A stretch of 22,070 nucleotides of DNA from Spirochaetaceae bacterium (GTDB lineage: Bacteria > Spirochaetota > Spirochaetia > DSM-2461): assembly GCA_003246505.1 (NCBI GenBank), contig QKAI01000085.1, positions 1 to 22,070 of the forward strand. The letters are read 5' to 3'. The notes below the pieces were generated by a model. That model was not told the origin of the DNA, made no database searches, and saw only the letters and a list, made by a program, of their open reading frames with translations. The translations under genes and the position numbers were made by a program. Each line of letters begins with the position of its first letter. Position 1 is the stretch's first letter. Below, piece by piece: positions 13,908-20,468 of the stretch.

Positions 13908-13936
13908 TTGCCCTGACCCCTCAAGACGCCTATAAT
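13908..13936 (+). promoter_or_regulatory. Strong promoter ending seven bases before an ATG (leaderless start)
   Basis: TTGCCC (13908-13913), exactly 17 bases, then a perfect TATAAT (13931-13936). Transcription would begin about seven bases after the -10, on the A of the ATG at 13943. No Shine-Dalgarno precedes that ATG, so the mRNA is probably leaderless or nearly so. Confidence 0.55.
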
Positions 13937-13942
13937 CGATCC

Positions 13943-15004
13943 ATGGTACCCATCGTTTTTACAAACAGAGCCGATTATCGGACGGGGTTTCTCGATCTTC
14001 CTCCCCAACACTGGGAGTCATCCCGCGACAGTCTGGACCGGACGGACCTGCTCAGCCCCCCCGTCACCTCCCCCTTTCCCTTCCGCGAAGCCATTCCCAG
14101 CTGGAATATTCTCTGCGGTTCCGGCGGCTGGGCGGAGATTTTTCTCCGGGGCCGCCGGGAGGGCGTCTGGACCGGGTGGTACCCCCTGGGCCTCTGGGCC
14201 TCCGCGGACGGGCCGGTGAGACGGTCCTCCTTCGCCGGGATGGGGGACGGGTCGGGAACGGTGAGAACGGATACCCTCAGCTTTAGCGCCGACATGGACG
14301 GGCTGCAAATGAAGATAAGCCTGCGGACCCTGCGGGGGGAGAGCCTCCCCCTCCTGCGGGGAGCCGCTCTGGCCTGGAGCACGGGCAAACCGGAGAAGGG
14401 CTCCCTCTCCTCCCGGCTGCCCGGGGAAGACCTGCCCCCCGTCGCCGTGGAGGGGCTTCCCGCCCACTCCCAGATGCCCTACCGGGACGGGGGATCGGGG
14501 TGGTGCAGTCCCACCAGCGTCTCCATGGTCCTGGGCTACTGGCGGCGGAGCGGCGTCTCCCCGGAGGCCTGCGTCCGGGAAGCGGCGGCCGGGGTCTACG
14601 ATCCGGTCTACGGGGGAACGGGGAATTGGGCCTTCAATACGGCCTGGGCGGGAAGCCTGGGCTACCGGGCCTACCTGTGCCGGCTCACCCGTTTCTCCCG
14701 GGCCGTCCCCTACCTTGAGGCGGGCATCCCCCTGGTGATGAGCATCGCCTTTGACGGATCGGCCGGCCTTCCCCTGTCCGGAGCCCCCATGGATTCCTCC
14801 CGGGGGCATCTCATCGTCCTGCGCGGATTTGACGGGAAGGGCCGGGCCCTGGTGCAGGAGCCGGCGGTCTCCCGGGACGAAGAGGTGCCCCGCAGCTACG
14901 ACGGGGCGGAACTGGAACAGAGGTGGCTGGAAGCGTCCGGGGGGCTCTGCTATGTCATCCGGCCGGAGAATCACCCCGATCCCTATTCCACCATGTCTCA
15001 ATGA
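13943..15004 (+). CDS. C39-like (papain-fold) cysteine peptidase family protein
   Basis: The 353-residue protein has an N-terminal beta-rich region (about 1-165; Trp, Gly and Arg-rich) and a C-terminal peptidase C39-like domain. The domain has GSGWCSPTSVSMVLGYW with the presumed nucleophile Cys188, then YGGTGNWAFNTAWAGSLGY, and RGHLIVLRGFD with presumed catalytic His289. The position usually occupied by Asp in a DP motif reads QEP, so the third catalytic residue may differ. There is no signal peptide, so it should act in the cytoplasm. I place the start at 13943, just after a consensus promoter, and not at the ATG at 13868, which has no ribosome site and lies upstream of that promoter. It overlaps the convergent serine hydrolase by 50 bp. 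Target unknown. Confidence 0.78.
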   Translation: MVPIVFTNRADYRTGFLDLPPQHWESSRDSLDRTDLLSPPVTSPFPFREAIPSWNILCGSGGWAEIFLRGRREGVWTGWYPLGLWASADGPVRRSSFAGMGDGSGTVRTDTLSFSADMDGLQMKISLRTLRGESLPLLRGAALAWSTGKPEKGSLSSRLPGEDLPPVAVEGLPAHSQMPYRDGGSGWCSPTSVSMVLGYWRRSGVSPEACVREAAAGVYDPVYGGTGNWAFNTAWAGSLGYRAYLCRLTRFSRAVPYLEAGIPLVMSIAFDGSAGLPLSGAPMDSSRGHLIVLRGFDGKGRALVQEPAVSRDEEVPRSYDGAELEQRWLEASGGLCYVIRPENHPDPYSTMSQ

Positions 15005-16142
15005 TCAGCCGGGTCAGGGTCTCCTCCAGCCGGTTGCGGGCGGACCAGAGTCCCCCCGTCCGGTCCGGGTCGTCCGCCGTACCGGTGATCAGATAGGAGA
15101 AGGTCAGGCCCTCTTCCCGGTCGAAGTAGAGGGCTCCCTTCAGGCCGTAGGCATCCCCGTGGTGCCCCAGAAAGCGGGGCCCCTTCACGCCGGGCAGGAA
15201 ATCATCCACCCCGAATATCCCCAGCCTTCCCTCTGTCATGCGGTCTATGACTGTCGGAGAAATTAGCCCGACGCCGCCCACCGATCCCCTGCCCAGAAAG
15301 AGGCGCCCCATTCCGTTCAAAAAGAGGACCGAGGCCCGCATGCCCCCCTGGGGGGCGTAGAGGGTGCCGTTGCTGCCCGGCTGGTAGGGGGTGTAGAATC
15401 CCGGGTCATGGCAGATTTCCCGGACCCTTTCCGGACTGTCGCACTGGGCCACCCAGGGGCCTCCGGGAGTCTCCTTGCGGTAGAGGACGGCCAGGTTATC
15501 CCTTTCCGATGCGGACAGGGCCTGCAGATTAAAGGCGGCCCGGGTCACCAGGGGATTCTCCCCGTGCAGGACGGTGTACAGGGGCTCCAGAAGGATTTCC
15601 CGGACCAGGCTGTCAAAGGTTTTCCCGGTGACCCTCTCCAGGGCGGTGGCCAGAACCCCGTAGCCCAGATTGCAGTAGGCGTACAGCCCCTCCCCGGGGC
15701 CGGCCTCCCGGTTCCAGTTGGGGAGGGAGGCGTCCCCCGAGAGGAGAGTCCGGATGGGTGTGTCCCTGGGCAGATTGTAAACCGTCCCGTCGCGCAGGCT
15801 GGAGGTATGGGTCAGGAGCATATTCCCGCTCAGGGGCTGATCGGGGAAATGGGGATTCCGGAGGGGGAAACCCAGGGGGCCGGACAAATCCGCCCCGAGG
15901 TCTATGAGCCCCCTCTCCTCCAGGGTCAGGGCGGTGAGGGCCGCGGCCATCTTGGAGATGCTCGCCACCCGGCAGAGGGTGGAGGGGGTCATGGGCCGCA
16001 TACCGTCACGGGTCCCCCAGGCCCGGCTGTAGATAAGGCCTTCCCCCCGGGAAACGGCGACGGCCAGTCCGGCGATCTCCCGTCCCGGAGCTTTCATCAG
16101 AGCGGTCAAAGACTTCTCAAATTCGGCGATGCGATCGGTCAT
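14955..16142 (-). CDS. Beta-lactamase-fold serine hydrolase (class C/esterase type)
   Basis: The 395-residue protein has the serine beta-lactamase/penicillin-binding fold of family PF00144. The nucleophile motif is SISK (Ser61, Lys64), the second motif is YCN (Tyr156-Asn158), and the KTG equivalent is HHG in FLGHHGDAYGLKG near the C-terminus, as in esterases and D-aminopeptidase-like members. LLTHTSSLRDG (from about 109) is the typical block after the active-site helix. No signal peptide is present, which argues against a periplasmic beta-lactamase and for an esterase or peptidase. AAGGAG lies nine bases before the ATG. Its start is close to the divergent small membrane gene, and its end overlaps the C39-like gene. 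Antibiotic resistance should not be assumed. Confidence 0.88.
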   Translation of the reverse strand: MTDRIAEFEKSLTALMKAPGREIAGLAVAVSRGEGLIYSRAWGTRDGMRPMTPSTLCRVASISKMAAALTALTLEERGLIDLGADLSGPLGFPLRNPHFPDQPLSGNMLLTHTSSLRDGTVYNLPRDTPIRTLLSGDASLPNWNREAGPGEGLYAYCNLGYGVLATALERVTGKTFDSLVREILLEPLYTVLHGENPLVTRAAFNLQALSASERDNLAVLYRKETPGGPWVAQCDSPERVREICHDPGFYTPYQPGSNGTLYAPQGGMRASVLFLNGMGRLFLGRGSVGGVGLISPTVIDRMTEGRLGIFGVDDFLPGVKGPRFLGHHGDAYGLKGALYFDREEGLTFSYLITGTADDPDRTGGLWSARNRLEETLTRLIIETWWNRDRGDSPAG

Positions 16143-16168
16143 GGGGCTTGACTCCTTACGGGATAAGT

Positions 16169-16525
16169 ATGAACATGGGAGCCATGAAAGGGCAAGGGCA
16201 AAGGGGCGTGCTTCCCCATCTGAAAAGGGGGGTAATCCTCTCTTCTGTGCAGATTCTCCTCATACTCCTCCTGCTGATCCTGAACGGCGCCCGCCCCTGG
16301 TATTTCTCGGCCCTGAGCCCCCTCCTGGGATCGGTCAATCTGGCCGCCGGTTGGTTCCTCCACCTGAGGGGGGACCGTTTTCTGGGCGCCCGGGGGGAAG
16401 AGGGGGAGGAACCGGATTCCCCGCCCCCCTGGACGGGGAGCTTTCTCGTCTCCGGCCTCATCCTCCTGGCGGCGGCCACGGCGGCTTACTTCCTGGCCGG
16501 GGTGGGCACCCGCTACTTCCTATAG
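16169..16525 (+). CDS. Small hypothetical membrane protein with about three helices
   Basis: The 118-residue product has a basic N-terminus, hydrophobic segments at about residues 23-39, 43-61 and 89-112, and an acidic Pro-rich loop (EEGEEPDSPPPW) between the last two. I recognise no family. Several starts are possible (TTG 16148, ATG 16169, 16175, 16184). I use 16169, which has a weak GGGA upstream; 16184 has GGGAG but only three bases of spacing. Compositional agreement with a membrane protein and the clean gap it fills between flanking genes support it being real. Its stop overlaps the convergent oppDF stop by 6 bp. Function unknown. Confidence 0.55.
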   Translation: MNMGAMKGQGQRGVLPHLKRGVILSSVQILLILLLLILNGARPWYFSALSPLLGSVNLAAGWFLHLRGDRFLGARGEEGEEPDSPPPWTGSFLVSGLILLAAATAAYFLAGVGTRYFL

Positions 16526-18520
16526 GCCCAGGTCCCGGCGGTACCGGTCCAGCTCCCTCTCGCTGCCCCGGACAAAACGGCCCGGGGTTATCTCCACCCA
16601 GCTCTGGGGATCGGTCCCGTGAACCGAGGGGTCGTAGACCAGGATCTCCTTGCTCTTCTCCACCTCCGGATTGGGCTGGGGAATGGCGGATATGAGGGAT
16701 TTGGTATAGGGATGGAGGGGACAGCGGAAGAGCTCCTCCGCTTCGGCCAGCTCTACGAGCCGCCCCTTGCTGATGACCCCGATCCTGTCGGAGATGAATC
16801 TCATGACCGAAAGATCGTGGGCGATGAAGAGGTAGGTCAGGCCCTTTTCCCTCTTCAGTTTGCCCAGCAGGTTCAGCACCTGGGCCCGGATAGAGACGTC
16901 CAGGGCGGATATGGGCTCGTCGGCGATGATGAGCCGGGGCTCCATGACCAGGGCCCGGGCGATGCCGATGCGCTGCCGCTGACCCCCGGAGAATTCATGG
17001 GGAAAGCGGCTGGCGAATTCCGGCAGCAGCCCCACGTCCTCCAGGGCCCGGGCGACGATCTCCTTCCGCTCCCCCTCCTTCATGTTCCGGCGCAGGGAGA
17101 GGAGCCCCTCGGAAATGATGTAGTCGATCTTGGCCCGCTCGTTGAGACTGGCCATGGGATCCTGGAAGATCATCTGCAGCTGGGAAACGACCTTCCGGTC
17201 CGTTTCGGGGGATATTTTCCCGTCGATCCTCTCCCCGTCGAAGCGGATCTCCCCCCGGGTGGCCGGATTCAGCCGGATGATGGAGCGGCCTATGGTGGTT
17301 TTCCCCGAGCCGGACTCCCCCACCAGGCCGAAGGTCTCCCCGGGATAGACGTCGAAGCTGACATCCTTTACCGCGGCGAAATGTTTGTCCCCCTTTGTGT
17401 GGAATTCCACCCGCAGCTCCTTCACCGAAAGGAGGGGCTTCCCCTTCTTGCCGGCGGGGGTTTGCTGAGGGGTTAGGGCAGACGGGATGGCCGGGGTCTT
17501 TCCTATTTCCCGGATCTGGCCGACCGCCGGGGGAGGATCGATCTTCGGGGCCCGCCCGTCCAGCATCCAGGTGGCGGCCCGGTGGGTTTCCGACACCGGG
17601 AAGAGGGGCGGCTCGTAGGCGAAGTCCACCTTCAGGGCGTGGGGGTTGCGGGGGGCGAAGGCGTCCCCGGTGATCTCCTTGAACAGGTTGGGGGGGGAAC
17701 CGGTGATGGCGTAGAGCTCCTTCCCCTTCTCCCCCAGCTGGGGCAGGCTCGAGAGGAGGGCCCAGGTGTAGGCGTGGCGGGGATCGTAGAAAATCTCCTC
17801 CGTGGTGCCGTACTCCACGATTTTGCCGGCGTACATGACCGCCACGTAGTCCGCCACGTTGGCCACCACCCCCAGGTCATGGGTGATGTACACAGTGGTG
17901 AAGCCGAACTCCCCCTGGATGTCCCGGATCAGTTTGAGGATCTGGGCCTGTATGGTCACGTCCAGGGCGGTGGTGGGCTCGTCGCAGATGAGGATCTCCG
18001 GGCGGCAGGCGATGGCGATGGCGATGACCACCCGCTGCCTCATGCCCCCGGAAAATTCATGGGGGTACTGCTTCGCCCGGGCTTCGGGCTGGGGGATGCC
18101 CACCCTGCCCAGAATCTCCACGGCCAATGCGGCCGCTTCGGCCCCCCTGAGGCCCTGGTGCTCCTCTATGGACTCCTCAATCTGCTTACCCACGGGCATG
18201 AGGGGGCTCAGGCTGGTCATGGGGTCCTGGAAGACATAGCCGATCCTCTTCCCCCTTATGGTGAGCCACTCCTTCTCCGTGGCGAATCTGGTCAGGTCCT
18301 TCCCGTCGTACTCGATGGAGCCCCCGGTGATCTTCCCGTTTTTGTCCAGCATGCCCAGGAGGGTTTTGACGAAGACCGATTTCCCCGCCCCCGACTCCCC
18401 CACGATGGCGGTGGTTTTGCCCCGGGGCAGGTCCAGGGAGCAGCCCCGGACGGCGGTGAGGGTCCTTCCTCGCAGGGAGAACTGCACTTCCAGATCTTTG
18501 ACTGACAGGATCGGGGTCAT
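16520..18520 (-). CDS. Oligopeptide/dipeptide ABC transporter ATPase, OppD-OppF fusion
   Basis: The 666-residue protein fuses the two ATPases of an Opp/Dpp importer. The OppD half has Walker A GESGAGKS (Lys47), FSGGMRQRV (156-164) and CDEPTTALD (179-187). The OppF half has GESGSGKTT (401-409), FSGGQRQRIGIARAL and ADEPISALD. They are joined by a Pro-rich stretch (about 325-360). OppD/DppD proteins usually have a cysteine cluster in GCPFAPRCPxAxxxC form that can hold an iron-sulfur centre; here the block reads GDAFAPRNPHALKVDF, so these cysteines are absent. I chose the ATG at 18520, which overlaps the oppC stop by 4 bp (ATGA), over the longer reading from 19057 inside oppC. It energises the two permeases encoded upstream. 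Confidence 0.93.
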   Translation of the reverse strand: MTPILSVKDLEVQFSLRGRTLTAVRGCSLDLPRGKTTAIVGESGAGKSVFVKTLLGMLDKNGKITGGSIEYDGKDLTRFATEKEWLTIRGKRIGYVFQDPMTSLSPLMPVGKQIEESIEEHQGLRGAEAAALAVEILGRVGIPQPEARAKQYPHEFSGGMRQRVVIAIAIACRPEILICDEPTTALDVTIQAQILKLIRDIQGEFGFTTVYITHDLGVVANVADYVAVMYAGKIVEYGTTEEIFYDPRHAYTWALLSSLPQLGEKGKELYAITGSPPNLFKEITGDAFAPRNPHALKVDFAYEPPLFPVSETHRAATWMLDGRAPKIDPPPAVGQIREIGKTPAIPSALTPQQTPAGKKGKPLLSVKELRVEFHTKGDKHFAAVKDVSFDVYPGETFGLVGESGSGKTTIGRSIIRLNPATRGEIRFDGERIDGKISPETDRKVVSQLQMIFQDPMASLNERAKIDYIISEGLLSLRRNMKEGERKEIVARALEDVGLLPEFASRFPHEFSGGQRQRIGIARALVMEPRLIIADEPISALDVSIRAQVLNLLGKLKREKGLTYLFIAHDLSVMRFISDRIGVISKGRLVELAEAEELFRCPLHPYTKSLISAIPQPNPEVEKSKEILVYDPSVHGTDPQSWVEITPGRFVRGSERELDRYRRDLGL

Positions 18521-19464
18521 AGGTGGTTCCTCGGATCGGAGGCATCGGCGAAGGCGTTGCCCAGAATATAGAAAGAGACGGTGATGACCGACAGGACGAT
18601 GGTGGGGAAGATGAGCTGGTAGCGCAGCTCCGGGCTCATCATGATGGACCGCCCCTCGTTGACCAGGTTCCCCAGGGAGGGGACGTCGATGGGGAGGCCC
18701 AGCCCCAGGTAGGTCAGGAACACCTCCCAGCCGATGGTGGAGGGTATGGAGAGGGCCGTCTGGAGCATCACCACCGACACCAGGTAGGGAAGGAGGTTCT
18801 TGTAGATGATCCGTCCCGTCCCCGTCCCCAGGCAGCGGCTGGCCAGATTGTACTCCCGGTCCCGGATGATCACGATCTGATTGCGGATGAACCGGGCCAT
18901 GCCGTGCCAGCCGGTGAGGCACATGGCGGTGACCATGGTGGAGAACCCAGGCCTCAGGATGTAGGCCATGAGGATGAGTATGATCGTGTTGGGAATGTTG
19001 TGGAGCACGTTGAAGACCTCGGTCAGGGGCCTTTCCAGCCGGCGCACATAACCCCACAGGGCCCCGTAGACGATCCCTATGCCCATCTCAACGATGCCCA
19101 CCAGGAGGCCGATGAGGAGGGAGGTGCGGGTGCCGTGCCAGATCCGGGACCAGAGGTCCTGGCCGATGGCGTTGGTCCCGAACCAGTATTCCTTTCCGGG
19201 CTGGATATTGCGGAGGGGAAATCCCTTGGCGTCGAAATTCACCTGGGTGGCCGGTCTCTGCCCGGGGAACAGGGGCTGGACGACGGTGAAGAGCACCAGA
19301 ATGCCGAGCAGAAACAGGAGGAAGAGGGCGGCCCGGTTTTGCAGGAAAATGCGGATGGTGGAGCGCCAGTAGGAGTAGTTGCTGTAGCCGGTTTTCTCCG
19401 CTTCCCCCCGGTCCATGGGGGAGGGGACGAAGAGTTCCGCCGGAATGTCGTCGTAGGTCTTCAT
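18517..19464 (-). CDS. Oligopeptide ABC transporter permease, OppC-like
   Basis: The 315-residue inner-membrane permease has a long cytoplasmic N-terminus (about 1-45), a first membrane helix (LFLLFLLGILVLFTVV), then a periplasmic segment with WFGTNAIGQDLWSRIWHGTRTSL, which closely fits the OppC/DppC block FGTDxxGRDxxSR. Five further helices follow. The ATPase-coupling (EAA) loop falls in the SRCLGTGTGRIIYKNLLP region. It pairs with the OppB protein encoded immediately upstream, whose stop shares one base with this ATG (TAATG). The downstream oppDF start overlaps its stop. All indicate a single translationally coupled operon. Confidence 0.93.
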   Translation of the reverse strand: MKTYDDIPAELFVPSPMDRGEAEKTGYSNYSYWRSTIRIFLQNRAALFLLFLLGILVLFTVVQPLFPGQRPATQVNFDAKGFPLRNIQPGKEYWFGTNAIGQDLWSRIWHGTRTSLLIGLLVGIVEMGIGIVYGALWGYVRRLERPLTEVFNVLHNIPNTIILILMAYILRPGFSTMVTAMCLTGWHGMARFIRNQIVIIRDREYNLASRCLGTGTGRIIYKNLLPYLVSVVMLQTALSIPSTIGWEVFLTYLGLGLPIDVPSLGNLVNEGRSIMMSPELRYQLIFPTIVLSVITVSFYILGNAFADASDPRNHL

Positions 19465-20405
19465 TACCGGGTCTCCCCCTTGTTCAGCTTGATCCGGGGA
19501 TCGATCAGGGCCATGAGGATGTCCCCCAGGAAGAGCCCCACGATGCCCACGCTGGAGAAAATCAGCACCAGGGCCTGGACCATGGGATTGTCCTGACGGC
19601 CTATCACGTCCACCAGGAGCCCCCCCATGCCGGGGATGGAGTAGATCGATTCGATGTATATGGAGCCGGCCACGGTGCTCAGGAGGGTCGCGGGCAGGTA
19701 CTGGGCCAGGGGGACGTAGGCGTTCCGCATGACGTGCTTTCTCATGATTTTCTTATAGGGGAGGCCCTTCGCCTGTCCCAGCTTCAGATAGTCCCTGTTC
19801 AGTTCGTCCACCATGTAGCGGCGCATCCACATGGCGTTGAAGGCGATGCCCCCCAGGGAGAGGGAGACCAGGGGGAGGATCCAGCTGCCGATGCGGTACT
19901 TGTCAAAGAGCATGGGCAGATGGAGGAGGTCCGAGCCGTAGAGCTGGACGAAGAGCAGGTAGACCGTGGAGGGGACCGCGCTGACTAGGATGATGTAGCC
20001 GGTCCAGACCCTGTCCCAGGCCCTGCCCTTGTGGGTGGCCATCTTTTTCCCTATGCCCAGGCCCAGGATGAGGGAGATGACCGTGGCGGAGATGCCGAAG
20101 TTGACCGAATAGGGGATGCGGGGCTTGATGATCTTGCTCACCGGCACGTTGGCCCGGTAGATGATGGAGGTGCCCAGATCGCCCCGGGAGAGATCGGCGT
20201 AGAAATTGAAGAGCTGCACGTACCAGGGATCCAGCAGGCCGTACTTGTCCAGGATCGCCTCTTTCTGGGAGTCGTCCAGCTTGTCGAACCGTTCTCCGAA
20301 ATACCCCTCCACGGGAAGAAGGCGCATGAGAAGAAAAACGACGGTCACCACAATCACCAGGGTTACCAGGGATTGGGCCAACCGCTTCAGGGAATAGATA
20401 AACAT
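19464..20405 (-). CDS. Oligopeptide ABC transporter permease, OppB-like
   Basis: The 313-residue permease starts MFIYSLKRLAQSLVTLVIVVTVVFLLMRLLPV, the usual OppB/DppB first helix followed by a periplasmic region containing YGLLDPWYVQLFNFYADLSRGDLGTS, a very well conserved block of this family. The coupling loop is GQAKGLPYKKIMRKHVMRNA, followed by SIYIESIYSIPGMGGLLVD. About six helices in all. The ATG has GGAGA six bases upstream. A perfect 11-bp hairpin lies between it and oppA. It forms the heterodimeric channel with OppC. Confidence 0.93.
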   Translation of the reverse strand: MFIYSLKRLAQSLVTLVIVVTVVFLLMRLLPVEGYFGERFDKLDDSQKEAILDKYGLLDPWYVQLFNFYADLSRGDLGTSIIYRANVPVSKIIKPRIPYSVNFGISATVISLILGLGIGKKMATHKGRAWDRVWTGYIILVSAVPSTVYLLFVQLYGSDLLHLPMLFDKYRIGSWILPLVSLSLGGIAFNAMWMRRYMVDELNRDYLKLGQAKGLPYKKIMRKHVMRNAYVPLAQYLPATLLSTVAGSIYIESIYSIPGMGGLLVDVIGRQDNPMVQALVLIFSSVGIVGLFLGDILMALIDPRIKLNKGETR

Positions 20406-20420
20406 CGTATCTCCAATAGG

Positions 20421-20448
20421 GGGAACTCCGGAAGATACCGGAGTTCCC
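20421..20448 (-). terminator. Perfect 11-bp hairpin between oppA and oppB
   Basis: GGGAACTCCGG (20421-20431) pairs perfectly with CCGGAGTTCCC (20438-20448) around a 6-base loop. In the operon direction (minus strand) the hairpin is followed by CCTATTGG with no T-run, so it looks like an RNA-stabilising or partial-attenuation element that keeps oppA transcript in excess. A T5 run (20450-20454) follows only on the plus strand, where no gene needs terminating. Confidence 0.6.
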
Positions 20449-20468
20449 GTTTTTACATGGTTTGTTGG

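Noticed and set aside
14955..16142. Antibiotic-resistance beta-lactamase
   Set aside because: The fold is present, but there is no signal peptide, and the HHG motif in place of KTG points to an esterase or peptidase-like member.
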